Source of the DNA: Paenibacillus sp. FSL A5-0031
Lineage (GTDB): Bacteria > Bacillota > Bacilli > Paenibacillales > Paenibacillaceae
Direction: 5' to 3'
DNA: 64,000 bases
Assembly (NCBI RefSeq): GCF_001956295.1
Contig: NZ_MRTD01000018.1
Span: forward strand, 1-64,000
In this document: positions 27,439 to 36,362 of the stretch, one piece after another
Layout of the letters: each line of letters opens with the position of its first letter
How positions within the stretch are numbered: the first letter of the stretch is position 1
The notes under the pieces: generated by a model
Told to the model about the DNA's origin: nothing
The model's database searches: none
The model's input: the letters and a program-made list of their open reading frames with translations, nothing else
Program-made: the position numbers and the translations under genes

Positions 27439-27867
27439 TTTGCCTTTCAAAAAGAGGGTTTGGTCTGCAGTTGCTGAAGTTATAAATCGGAGATTAGGAT
27501 GAATGAAGAAACCATTTAATTATGATTAAATGGAACAAAAGAAATGAAGTTTAAGCACAGCGACCAAAATGTATGAATAGCGCGTAACCTTGGATTTGTC
27601 ATACGTTTATAAAAAGAGAAAATTCGACTAACTCCGAATATATTTACATTTACATTGCCAAATTCCTCTTATACGATGAAAGGAATTCGTATAAAATCAA
27701 TCCCTCTATTTAAATTCAATCTACAGCTAAGAGAATGCTTCATAGACCACATGCCCGGTTTCAAGTATTTTGACCCAAACAATATGATTGCGCTTTCAAT
27801 TCCTGTTAACATCATGGATCGTTGTTGTAAACATGCAAAGTACCTTAGATAACAAGGCGGGGATCTT
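27439..27867 (+). other. Intergenic region upstream of the YesN regulator
   Basis: No supported gene (a 65-codon frame at 27655-27852 lacks a ribosome site). A perfect 9-bp inverted repeat with TATG centre, CCATTTAAT/ATTAAATGG, lies at 27512-27533 and could be a regulatory palindrome. The region is AT-rich. Confidence 0.35.
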
Positions 27868-29487
27868 ATGTACAAGTTGTTGATTGTCGACGATGAGGCG
27901 CTGGTTCGAGAAGCGATAGAAGATCAGATGGATTGGGAGAGGCTAGGTTTCGAATGCATAGGCAGCTGCGAGGACGGCAAGGAAGCGCTAGATTTCATTA
28001 ACCGTCATACACCGGATGTCGTGTTGACCGATATCGGAATGCCGTTCATGAACGGCATTGAGCTGACGCGCGAGCTTTCTGCCAGTTTCCCGAAAGTGAA
28101 GGTCATTATTTTTACAGGCTACGATGATTTCGATTTTGCCCAGCAGGCTTTGAAATTGCAAGCTGTTGACTATATTTTAAAACCGGTTACGGCAGCGGAA
28201 CTTGAGCAGGTCATTTGTAAGCTTCGTTCTGAGCTTGACAGCGAAAGAAATCAAATGCAAGATTTCGAGCAGTTGAAGCGTCAATTGAGGGAGAGCCAGC
28301 CTTTGTTGAAAGAGCGTTTTTTGGAACGATTTGCGACTTCGCCGATGACAGAAAAACAAAAGAATGAGAACTTCAGCTATTTTGATATTGAGTGGGACGG
28401 CTCCTTCGTGATCGAGCTGGCCATAGAAGTAGACGAGTTCGTATGGAGCCAGCCTAAGACGTTGTCCGACGAGGAGCTTATTCGTTTTGCTGTTTATAAC
28501 ATTGCCCAGGAAATTATAGCTGACCGTTCCGGGACACTTATTTTTAGAGATCGGGAAAATCGTGTGCATGTCATCATTTCTAGTCATCAGAGGGATGAAC
28601 TACATGATCTATCGACGCAGGTGGCTGAAGAAATTCACAGTACGATAACCGATTACCTGCCTGTTAAACTTTCTATAGGCATCGGACATGTATGCAGCTT
28701 AACGGACAAAGTGCAGCGTTTAAATCAATCTGCTTTGTCAGCGCTTGATTATCGTTTCGTCATCGGTACCAATCAAATTATATGCATATGGGATATGGAG
28801 CAGCGAAAGCGGCCGGAGTTGTTGTCGCTCATTGATTGGGAAAGTGAACTGGTCACGAAACTGAAAACCGGATCACCGGAAGAGATGGATGAATGGATTA
28901 GGCAAATCTTCATCATGTTCCGCGAACATGCTTTTCCATTCGATATTTGCCACATGTATCTGCAACGGATTGTATTGACGATTATGCACACCCTCTATGT
29001 CATGGGCATTGACAGTGCACAAGTGTTCGGAGCAAACCAAGCTCCAATGAATGAAATGACTAAGTTTGCGTCGATGGGTGAAGTTGAAGCGTGGCTGAAG
29101 GAGCAATGCGCGAAAGTAGTCGGATCAATCAAAAGCATGCGGGAGCATCAATGCGTGTTCCAAGTCGCAAAGGCGATAGAGTACATCAAGCTGCATTATA
29201 TGGACCCGAAGCTATCATTAAAGTCGGTGTGTTATCACGTATCGATGAGCTCAAGTTACTTCAGCACCATATTCAAGCAAACCAATGGTAAAACGTTCGT
29301 GGAATTCGTAACCCATCTGCGTATGGAGAAAGCGAAGGAATTATTAATTGTGTCAGCTTTAAAGAGCTATGAGATCGCATATGCCGTTGGCTACAGCGAT
29401 CCTCATTATTTTAGCGGCGCATTTAAGAAGCATACGGGAGAAACCCCAACGGATTATCGCCATAAAAAAATAAAAGGGTTAGTGTGA
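27868..29487 (+). CDS. YesN-type response regulator (REC + AraC HTH)
   Basis: A 539-residue regulator. The receiver domain (about 1-120) shows the acidic pocket LIVDDEALVR, the phosphoacceptor D55 in VVLTDIGMP, the Thr in IIFTGYDDFDFA and the Lys in DYILKPV. The C-terminal AraC domain (about 430-530) shows LSLKSVCYHVSMSSSYFS and then KSYEIAYAVGYSDPHYFS with GETPTDYR. The middle (130-425) is the usual uncharacterised linker of this class. It is first in a three-gene signalling operon: its stop overlaps the kinase start by GTGA. Likely phosphorylated by that kinase and an activator of the downstream sugar ABC transporter and perhaps the GH95 gene. Confidence 0.93.
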   Translation: MYKLLIVDDEALVREAIEDQMDWERLGFECIGSCEDGKEALDFINRHTPDVVLTDIGMPFMNGIELTRELSASFPKVKVIIFTGYDDFDFAQQALKLQAVDYILKPVTAAELEQVICKLRSELDSERNQMQDFEQLKRQLRESQPLLKERFLERFATSPMTEKQKNENFSYFDIEWDGSFVIELAIEVDEFVWSQPKTLSDEELIRFAVYNIAQEIIADRSGTLIFRDRENRVHVIISSHQRDELHDLSTQVAEEIHSTITDYLPVKLSIGIGHVCSLTDKVQRLNQSALSALDYRFVIGTNQIICIWDMEQRKRPELLSLIDWESELVTKLKTGSPEEMDEWIRQIFIMFREHAFPFDICHMYLQRIVLTIMHTLYVMGIDSAQVFGANQAPMNEMTKFASMGEVEAWLKEQCAKVVGSIKSMREHQCVFQVAKAIEYIKLHYMDPKLSLKSVCYHVSMSSSYFSTIFKQTNGKTFVEFVTHLRMEKAKELLIVSALKSYEIAYAVGYSDPHYFSGAFKKHTGETPTDYRHKKIKGLV

Positions 29488-31289
29488 TACGAGTGAGAAT
29501 GTTTTCGCGATTGCCGAGTATTCAGACGAATATGGTGCTTGCCTCGGTCGCGCTCATCATTATGACAAGCATTATGATGAGCGTTACTTCCTTTTACTTA
29601 ACTAAGGATTCCGTTAATTCCACAGCGCAGACGTATACTACGGAGCTGGTGAAACAGGTAAATAACAATATTAAATCCTACATTAACGGCATGAAGTATA
29701 TGTCTGATCTTGTAGCTGGCAATTATGCAGTTCAAGCTTATTTATCCTCAGCTTCCTTTAATAGTTTAAAGGAAGAGAAGGATTACAAGGAAGCGATCTC
29801 CGAAATGTTAGGTGGGATGCTGGTATCCCGAACGGATATTAGCTCAGCGAACATTTTCGGTTATGGCGGACAGTTCGTGTCCGGCCGCAAAGAGCTCGAG
29901 CTAAATCCAAACGTCGATATTACAAGTATGAATTGGTATAGGAACGCTAAAAGCATGGGCGGGCAAAGCGTTATTTCCTCTTCGCACGTGCAGCCTATTT
30001 TTAAAGACATGTATCCTTGGGTCGTATCCTTGAGCCGGGAACTGGTCAGCAAGGACGGGAACAAGAAGCTGGGCGTTTTTTTGGTCGATTTGAATTTCAG
30101 CGTTATGAATGACATGTTTAAGGATATTCGACTAGGCCAAAGAGGATATTTATTCATCATCGATTCGGATGGGAAAATCGTTTATCATCCCCAGCAGCAA
30201 TTGATTTATAGTAATTTGAAAACAGAGATGATCGATAAAGTGCTGGAAATCAGAAACGGAACATTCATAAGCAACCAAGGCAGCGAAAGCCGAATGTACA
30301 CGGTTCAGGATTCTGAGTTTGGCTGGAAAATTGTCGGTGTCTCCTACGTAAGCGAATTAGCTGAAAATCAGAGTAATGTGCTGCTGTCTATTATTGTTTT
30401 GGGAATCATCTGTATTATTATCGGAATTATTATTTCATTATTCTTATCTCAACGCGTGAGCCAACCGATCAAACGCTTGCAGGGCTATATGAAGGAAGTG
30501 GAAAAGGGGAATTTCGATATCCATGTCCCCGGTCACAAAACAGTAGAAATCCAGAGGCTTGCAAGAGCGTTTAATATGATGGTCGGGAAAATTAAAGAGC
30601 TGATGCAGCAAACGGTACTCGATCAGGAACAAAAACGCAAGAGTGAGATCAGCGCCCTTCAAGCCCAAATCAACCCTCATTTTCTTTATAACACGCTTGA
30701 TTCCATAGTATGGATGGCCGAGAGCAATAAGTCTAGGGAAGTTGTGTTAATGACTTCGGCGCTTGCCAAGCTTTTCCGCTCGTCGATCAGCAAGGGTGAG
30801 GAACTGGTTTCGATTAAAACTGAAATTGAGCATATTACAAACTATTTAATGATTCAGAAAATGCGGTATAAAAATAAGCTGGATTATCATATCGAAATAT
30901 CCGAATCGATTCAGGAATATCGGGTCATCAAAATCATTATGCAGCCGCTTATTGAAAATGCGATCTATCATGGCATTAAGATGAAGCAGGGACCTGGTTT
31001 CATCCGGGTTGCTTGCGAAGAAACGGACACGGACATTATTCTGATTGTTGAAGATAACGGGAATGGGATGGAGGAGGAGAAATTAAAGTCGCTTCATCTT
31101 CCAGCTTCCGTTACGGAGGGCGGAAGAGGAGTCGGCGTGCAAAATGTTCAGGAACGGCTTAAGCTTTATTACGGGGCGCAATACGGATTAACCTACCAGA
31201 GCGTGCTAGGAGAGGGAACAACCGTCTATATCCGTATTCCCAAATTGCGCCAAGTTTTGGAGGACGAGAGACATGGCAGGAAGTCATAA
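29484..31289 (+). CDS. LytS/YesM-type sensor histidine kinase
   Basis: A 601-residue membrane kinase: TM1 (about 14-36), extracytoplasmic dCache-like sensor (about 37-295; FLVDLNFSVMNDMF, GYLFIIDSDGKIVYHP), TM2 (about 296-317), HAMP (about 318-375), His_kinase domain with phosphoacceptor H399 in QINPHFLYNTLDSIVWMA, and an HATPase domain with N-box QPLIENAIYHGI and G-box VEDNGNGM. The GTG start overlaps the regulator stop by 4 nt; an ATG 15 bases later is an alternative. The next gene, a tethered sugar-binding protein, overlaps its end by 17 bp, making a three-component unit. Sugar-bound binding protein probably docks on the extracytoplasmic domain, as described for clostridial XylFII-LytS-YesN. 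Confidence 0.92.
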   Translation: MIRVRMFSRLPSIQTNMVLASVALIIMTSIMMSVTSFYLTKDSVNSTAQTYTTELVKQVNNNIKSYINGMKYMSDLVAGNYAVQAYLSSASFNSLKEEKDYKEAISEMLGGMLVSRTDISSANIFGYGGQFVSGRKELELNPNVDITSMNWYRNAKSMGGQSVISSSHVQPIFKDMYPWVVSLSRELVSKDGNKKLGVFLVDLNFSVMNDMFKDIRLGQRGYLFIIDSDGKIVYHPQQQLIYSNLKTEMIDKVLEIRNGTFISNQGSESRMYTVQDSEFGWKIVGVSYVSELAENQSNVLLSIIVLGIICIIIGIIISLFLSQRVSQPIKRLQGYMKEVEKGNFDIHVPGHKTVEIQRLARAFNMMVGKIKELMQQTVLDQEQKRKSEISALQAQINPHFLYNTLDSIVWMAESNKSREVVLMTSALAKLFRSSISKGEELVSIKTEIEHITNYLMIQKMRYKNKLDYHIEISESIQEYRVIKIIMQPLIENAIYHGIKMKQGPGFIRVACEETDTDIILIVEDNGNGMEEEKLKSLHLPASVTEGGRGVGVQNVQERLKLYYGAQYGLTYQSVLGEGTTVYIRIPKLRQVLEDERHGRKS

Positions 31290-32259
31290 GTGGGTAACAA
31301 CCGCCGTTGCACTCCTTCTCATCGCTGTGGCCGTTTTTGTATATGGGCATAACGGATTATCTGCGAAAAAGAAGATAGAGGTTACGGTAATCCTTAAAAC
31401 AATCGATACATCGGTAGAATTCTGGCAGGTATTAATTGACGGAGTGCATGAAGCTGCCCAAGAGTTTAATGTAAACGTTCAGGTATGGGGGACAAAGTCG
31501 GAAACGGACGTTGATGAACAAATTGCCCTTGTGGAGAAAGCGATATTAAATAAGCCAGATGCAATCGTATTGGCTGCGACCGATTACGAGAGACTCGTAC
31601 CCGTCGCAGAGAAAATAAAGAAGAACGGAATTAAGCTTATTATCGTCGATTCGGGAATCAAGTCAGATGCAGCCGATAGCATCGTAACGACGGACAACGT
31701 CAGTGCTGGCAGAGAAGCGGGCGAAGCGATGAAAAGCTTGATCAAAGATAAGGCTAAAATAGCGATTATAAGCTATGTCAAAAGCGCTGCTTCTCATATC
31801 GACAGGGAAAAGGGCGTTCATGAAGTTTTAGAAAATTATCCCGGAATCGAAATGCTAGGTACGTACAATGGCGAGGGCTCCGAGCAAAATTCCTATTTGC
31901 TGGCTATGGAAATGCTGCAGCAGCATAACGATGTGTTCGGCATTATCGGTCTCAACGAGCCGACTACGGTTGGAGCGGGAAGAGCCATTCAGGAACTGGG
32001 ATTAAAGGGGAAAGTGCAGCTGATTGGATTCGATAGTTCTTTCAACGAGATTAAGCTTTTGGATGAAGGCGTCATGAATGCTACGGTGCTTCAAAGGCCT
32101 TTTCAAATGGGCTATCTCAGCATTAAAACGGCCATGGAGGTTGTTAAGGGCAAGAAGGCTGCGAAGCTTATCGATACGGGCTCACTGCTTATAACGAAAA
32201 AAAATATGTATGAAGAGGAGAATCAGAAGCTGTTGTTTCCGTTTGTTGGAAATGAATAG
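31273..32259 (+). CDS. Membrane-tethered sugar-binding protein of a three-component sensor
   Basis: A 328-residue periplasmic-binding-protein-like (RbsB/XylF class, Peripla_BP_4) protein. It has an N-terminal hydrophobic anchor (about 7-24) without a lipobox cysteine, then a two-lobe fold from VTVILKTIDTSVEFWQVLID; typical sugar-contact regions are visible as ALVEKAILNKPDAIVLAATD, LIIVDSGI and IIGLNEPTTVGAG. The gene overlaps the kinase by 17 bp, while the transport operon with its own lipidated binding protein begins only after a terminator. This placement argues that it is a sensor subunit rather than the transport receptor. Family knowledge: XylFII proteins do this job in clostridia. The ligand is probably a pentose or hexose; the sequence does not say which. 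Confidence 0.87.
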   Translation: MAGSHKWVTTAVALLLIAVAVFVYGHNGLSAKKKIEVTVILKTIDTSVEFWQVLIDGVHEAAQEFNVNVQVWGTKSETDVDEQIALVEKAILNKPDAIVLAATDYERLVPVAEKIKKNGIKLIIVDSGIKSDAADSIVTTDNVSAGREAGEAMKSLIKDKAKIAIISYVKSAASHIDREKGVHEVLENYPGIEMLGTYNGEGSEQNSYLLAMEMLQQHNDVFGIIGLNEPTTVGAGRAIQELGLKGKVQLIGFDSSFNEIKLLDEGVMNATVLQRPFQMGYLSIKTAMEVVKGKKAAKLIDTGSLLITKKNMYEEENQKLLFPFVGNE

Positions 32260-32288
32260 ATGAACGAGATTGAGAATAATGGGAGAGT

Positions 32289-32322
32289 GGCAGAGTAGGC
32301 GAAAGCCTGCTGTGCCTTTTTG
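32289..32322 (+). terminator. Intrinsic terminator of the sensor operon
   Basis: GGCAGAGTAGGC pairs with GCCTGCTGTGCC (one mismatch, one G-T) around a GAAA tetraloop, followed by TTTTT. Confidence 0.75.
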
Positions 32323-32363
32323 TTGTTAACGACTAAATAGGTTGAACTAGTAGTTTAAGCGAA

Positions 32364-32483
32364 GCGAGCAGATCGTTCTGGAGAAACGAAGTGTTCGCCT
32401 TTGCGGCCGGATTCTACCCTTTAAATGTCTAATCAAATCCAAGAATCTGGCTGCAACAGCGATCGTAAGAATGATCTGCTCGC
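32364..32483 (+). repeat. Structured inverted-repeat element (hairpin RNA or palindromic mobile element)
   Basis: Outer arms GCGAGCAGATCGTTCT (32364-32379) and AGAATGATCTGCTCGC (32468-32483) are complementary over 16 positions with one mismatch. Inside, CGCCTTTGCGGCCGGATT pairs imperfectly with AATCTGGCTGCAACAGCG, so the 120 nt can fold into one long, bulged hairpin. It lies between the sensor operon terminator and the ABC transporter ribosome site. I see no protein-coding potential. Confidence 0.6.
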
Positions 32484-32634
32484 GTAGCGTCCAAAACAAA
32501 TTGTTTAGTTTCATCTAATGGGTTGAATCCCCAAAATTATTCGACTCTTACAAGAAGAAATCACATGTAAGTGGCGGAATGAACCGTGTAAAGTTATCGG
32601 TAACAACATGAATATGGAGAGAGGAGATGAAACG

Positions 32635-34143
32635 ATGAGTGAGAGTCTAGTGCAAATGGAAGGAATCGTGAAAAGCTTTGCCGGGGTCCATGCCTTAAAG
32701 GATTGTAAGTTCGACCTGCGGCCTGGCGAAGTACACGCACTTGTTGGGGAGAACGGCGCCGGGAAATCGACCATGATGAAGGTGTTGACAGGCGTGTATC
32801 AGATGGACGAGGGACGCATTCTCTATCAGGGCGAGGAAGTACGTATTCCGGATACAAGAGCCGCTCAAAAAAAGGGAATCAGCATGATTCATCAGGAGAT
32901 GAATCTCGCAGCCGATCTAACCGTCGCGCAAAACATTTTTATCGGCAAAGAGCCGCGGAAAGCGATAAAACTGTTTCTGGACGAGAAAGAGATGAATCGA
33001 CAAACCACCATTTTGCTCAGACAAATGAATCTGGATATCGATCCTACCACGCTTGTATCGAAGCTGACGGTCGCCAAGCAGCAAATGGTTGAAATCATTA
33101 AAGCTATTTCCTACGACTCTCAAGTGTTAATTATGGACGAACCGACAGCCGCGCTTAGTGATGCGGAAATTGAGGAATTGTTTAAGATTATCGTCCAGCT
33201 GCGAGCTAAAGGGGTAGGCATTGTATACATCTCCCACCGTATGGCGGAGCTGAAACGAATTACCGATCGCATCACGGTTATGCGAGACGGAAGCTACATT
33301 GATACGGTTGCGACCGCCGATACAAGCATCGATAAAATTATTTCGATGATGGTAGGCCGAGAGCTCTATCAATCGGATAAGACGAACCGGTTAAAGGACG
33401 AATCGAGCGAAAGCATGCTTGAGGTACGTAATCTAAACCGTAGAAATGTTCTTCACAACGTAAGCTTCACGCTGCGCAAGGGCGAAATACTTGGCGTAGC
33501 CGGATTAGTCGGCGCAGGAAGAACGGAGGTTGCCCGGGCAATCTTCGGTGCTGATCCGCTCGATTCCGGTGAGATCCACGTGCATGGCCGCAAGGTACGG
33601 ATTAACGGGCCCCATCAGGCCGTGAAGCATGGCATTGGGTATTTGAGCGAGGATAGGAAGCACTTTGGGTGCCTGCTGGAAATGGATGTTTCAACGAATG
33701 CCACGTTGGCAACGGCTGGTCGTTTCACAAGGGCTGGTTTTTGGATGAACGAAAAACGCATGAATGAGATTTCGACTCAAATCGTTGAGGAGCTTAAGGT
33801 AAAAACGCCAAGCATAAAACAGAAGCTGAAATTTCTATCCGGCGGGAACCAGCAGAAGGTCATCATTGGGAAGTGGTTAACGAGGGACTGCGACATCCTA
33901 ATCTTCGATGAGCCGACTCGAGGGATCGATATCGGAGCCAAAAGCGAGATTTATAAGCTTCTTGAGAACTTGGCGGCTGCAGGCAAATCGATCATTATGA
34001 TCAGCTCGGAACTGCCAGAAATTTTAAGGCTTAGTCATCGTATCATCGTGATGTGCGAAGGAAGAATTACCGGGGAGCTTATGAATGATCATCTCGCAAC
34101 CCAGGAGCAGATCATGACTTATGCAACAGATCGAATCGGATAA
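32635..34143 (+). CDS. Sugar ABC transporter ATPase, RbsA/XylG type (CUT2)
   Basis: A 502-residue tandem-ATPase protein. First half: Walker A GENGAGKST, and DEPTAALSD as Walker B. Second half: degenerate P-loop GLVGAGRTEVARAIFGADP, LSGGNQQKV signature and FDEPTRGIDIGAKSEIY. Two fused domains in about 500 residues is the mark of the CUT2 (ribose/xylose/galactose) family. The ATG at 32635 has AGGAG upstream; an ATG at 32608 in frame lacks one. The permease gene follows 25 bp later and the lipoprotein after that, giving a complete importer. Upstream lie the three-component sensor and a structured inverted repeat. Confidence 0.94.
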   Translation: MSESLVQMEGIVKSFAGVHALKDCKFDLRPGEVHALVGENGAGKSTMMKVLTGVYQMDEGRILYQGEEVRIPDTRAAQKKGISMIHQEMNLAADLTVAQNIFIGKEPRKAIKLFLDEKEMNRQTTILLRQMNLDIDPTTLVSKLTVAKQQMVEIIKAISYDSQVLIMDEPTAALSDAEIEELFKIIVQLRAKGVGIVYISHRMAELKRITDRITVMRDGSYIDTVATADTSIDKIISMMVGRELYQSDKTNRLKDESSESMLEVRNLNRRNVLHNVSFTLRKGEILGVAGLVGAGRTEVARAIFGADPLDSGEIHVHGRKVRINGPHQAVKHGIGYLSEDRKHFGCLLEMDVSTNATLATAGRFTRAGFWMNEKRMNEISTQIVEELKVKTPSIKQKLKFLSGGNQQKVIIGKWLTRDCDILIFDEPTRGIDIGAKSEIYKLLENLAAAGKSIIMISSELPEILRLSHRIIVMCEGRITGELMNDHLATQEQIMTYATDRIG

Positions 34144-34168
34144 CGTCGGGAGGGAAAGGAAGAGAAGC

Positions 34169-35164
34169 ATGAATAAAACAACAGTGGTTGAGCAGAAATC
34201 GCATTTTGCGATTAAGTCAGGGCTGCAGCAGCTCTTAGTATTTGGAAGTTTGATTTTGCTCGTCATCTTTTTTTCTATCGCGTCGGATAATTTCTTTCAT
34301 TTTTCCAATCTCATTGGCATTTTGCTCTCCACCGCGGTTATTGGCGTACTGGCGTTAGGCTCGACGTTCGTCATTATTACGGGCGGCATTGATCTTTCGG
34401 TTGGCACGGTCATGACGCTGTCCGCAGTCATGACTGGCGTCTTCATTACGATCTGGGGGCTGCCTATTCCAATCGGTATTATCGGCGGTTTGCTGACCGG
34501 GGCGTTATGCGGATTTTTATCAGGCTTTACGATTGCTAGACTAGGAATTCCGCCATTTATCGCCACGCTCGCGATGATGATGATTGCCAAAGGGTTAGCA
34601 TTAGTTATCTCTGGAGCTAAGCCGATCTATTTCACCGACAATGAAGCTTTTATGGAAATATCATTAGGATCGGTATTAGGTGACCTTATTCCAGGCTTCG
34701 ATATTCCGAACGCTGTCCTTATTTTTTTCATCGCAGCCATCCTCGGGAGCATCTTATTGTCCAGAACGATTGTTGGCCGTTACAACTTCGCAATCGGCAG
34801 CAATGAAGAGGCGACGCGTCTATCCGGCATTAATGTGCGAAATTGGAAAATCGTGATTTACACGATAACCGGCGTGTTTACGGGAATTGCCGGCATTCTG
34901 ATGGCATCAAGGTTAAACACGGCGCATCCTTCTCTCGGCGCGGGTTACGAACTGGAAGCGATAGCAGCGGTAATCATCGGCGGCACCTCACTAAGCGGCG
35001 GTAAGGGAACGATCTTGGGAACCGTAATCGGCGCACTCATTATGAGCGTATTGACGAACGGTTTACGCATCATGTCGGTTCCTCAGGAGTGGCAGACGGT
35101 CGTGGTTGGTTTTGTTATATTACTCGCGGTATATGCGGATATTTTGCGTCGTCGAAAGGCTTAA
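34169..35164 (+). CDS. Sugar ABC transporter permease, RbsC/XylH type
   Basis: A 331-residue, highly hydrophobic protein with 8-10 predicted membrane segments. Family marks: GSTFVIITGGIDLSVG (about residues 65-80), FIATLAMMMIAKGLAL and the C-terminal AAVIIGGTSLSGGKGTILGT with GALIMSVLTNGL. ATG at 34169 is preferred because AAGGA lies about 8 nt upstream; an earlier ATG at 34121 would overlap the ATPase gene. It works with the preceding ATPase and the following lipoprotein. Confidence 0.93.
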   Translation: MNKTTVVEQKSHFAIKSGLQQLLVFGSLILLVIFFSIASDNFFHFSNLIGILLSTAVIGVLALGSTFVIITGGIDLSVGTVMTLSAVMTGVFITIWGLPIPIGIIGGLLTGALCGFLSGFTIARLGIPPFIATLAMMMIAKGLALVISGAKPIYFTDNEAFMEISLGSVLGDLIPGFDIPNAVLIFFIAAILGSILLSRTIVGRYNFAIGSNEEATRLSGINVRNWKIVIYTITGVFTGIAGILMASRLNTAHPSLGAGYELEAIAAVIIGGTSLSGGKGTILGTVIGALIMSVLTNGLRIMSVPQEWQTVVVGFVILLAVYADILRRRKA

Positions 35165-35233
35165 CAGCGATATAGCCTCCTCCGGAGATTATATATAAAT
35201 GCAAATATAATTCATGATGAAGGGGATATGAAC

Positions 35234-36244
35234 ATGAGAAAAGTATGGATGATGGCAGCTTTGGTACTCGTAGTATTCATGAGCGCTTGCAGCTCGAACG
35301 GAGGCAGCAATACACCTACGAATGCACCAGAGTCAACTAAAAAACCGAGCTCTGAAGCGCCTGCGAACACGGAGAAAATGTATGTTCCGGTTATTTCCAA
35401 GGGATTTCAGCATCAATTCTGGCAAGCGGTTAAGATCGGTGCAGAGAAGGCAGCAGCAGAGCTGAACGTGGATATCACTTTCGAAGGCCCAGAGTCTGAA
35501 TCCCAAGTCGACAAACAGCTTGAAATGCTGCAAGTGGCATTGGATAAAAAGCCTAGCGCAATTGGTTTCGCTGCACTGGACAGCCAAGCTTCGATCCCGC
35601 TGCTCAAGAAGGCTAAAGACGCCGGCATTCCTGTTATTGCATTCGACTCCGGCGTGGACAGTGACATTCCGCTTAGTACAGTAGCAACGGATAATGCGGT
35701 TGCCGCTGGTGTTGCAGCAGATAAAATGGCGGAATTAATCGGCGGTGAAGGCGAGATTGCGATTATTGCCCATGACCAAACGAGCCGCACGGGCATCGAT
35801 CGTCGCGATGGCTTCAAGAAGCGTATCGAGGAAAAATACCCAAATATTAAAATTGTAGATATTCAGTACGGCGGGGGAGATCATCTCAAATCGACCGATG
35901 CGGCAAAGGCGATTATGCAAGCGTACCCGAAACTCAAGGGCTTCTTCGGTACAAATGAAGGTTCCGCCATTGGAGTAATTAATGCAGTAATGGAAGCAAA
36001 AGCGGTCGGTAAAGTGACAGTTATCGGTTATGATTCCGGTAAAGCACAGATCGATGCGATCAAGAATGGCACGATGGCTGGCGCTATCTCCCAAAATCCG
36101 GTTGGCATCGGCTATGAAACGGTAAAAGCCGCAGTTGCGGCTGCCAAAGGCGAAACGGTTGAACCCGCTATCGACAGCGGTTTCGTATGGTACGACAAAA
36201 CCAACATCGATAACGAAGAGGTTAAAGCCGTTCTTTACGAATAA
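35234..36244 (+). CDS. Sugar ABC transporter substrate-binding lipoprotein, RbsB type
   Basis: A 336-residue lipoprotein: signal peptide with lipobox MSAC (Cys about residue 19), Ser/Thr/Pro-rich linker, then a Peripla_BP_4 fold (about 45-335) with MYVPVISKGFQHQFWQAVKI, DKKPSAIGFAALDSQA, VIAFDSGVDSDIP, GFFGTNEGSAIGV and VTVIGYDSG. ATG at 35234 is preferred (AGGGG 8 nt upstream); an ATG two codons earlier is closer to the site. It is the transport receptor of the CUT2 importer, and is separated from the permease by 69 bp. Conserved aromatic and acidic contacts suggest a free monosaccharide ligand. Confidence 0.93.
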   Translation: MRKVWMMAALVLVVFMSACSSNGGSNTPTNAPESTKKPSSEAPANTEKMYVPVISKGFQHQFWQAVKIGAEKAAAELNVDITFEGPESESQVDKQLEMLQVALDKKPSAIGFAALDSQASIPLLKKAKDAGIPVIAFDSGVDSDIPLSTVATDNAVAAGVAADKMAELIGGEGEIAIIAHDQTSRTGIDRRDGFKKRIEEKYPNIKIVDIQYGGGDHLKSTDAAKAIMQAYPKLKGFFGTNEGSAIGVINAVMEAKAVGKVTVIGYDSGKAQIDAIKNGTMAGAISQNPVGIGYETVKAAVAAAKGETVEPAIDSGFVWYDKTNIDNEEVKAVLYE

Positions 36245-36275
36245 ATAGATAAGCCAATCATTTCATAGCCATATT

Positions 36276-36328
36276 GGGGCTGTACGTAAAGGAGCTCATC
36301 CTTCAGCGACAGTCCCGATCATTTTATT
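36276..36328 (+). terminator. Possible terminator or attenuator before the GH95 gene
   Basis: GGGGCTGT pairs with ACAGTCCC (one G-T), enclosing AAGGA/TCCTT, followed by ATTTTATT. Weak U tract, so partial read-through into the GH95 gene is possible. Confidence 0.4.
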
Positions 36329-36362
36329 CTATTAAAATAACGGAAATTGAGGAGGAAGCTCT

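Noticed and set aside
27655..27852. 65-codon open frame upstream of the YesN gene
   Set aside because: No ribosome site or recognisable motif; AT-rich leader region.
32289..32634. A riboswitch controlling the sugar ABC operon
   Set aside because: The inverted-repeat element does not resemble any aptamer class I know, and a long simple hairpin is more like a palindromic repeat.
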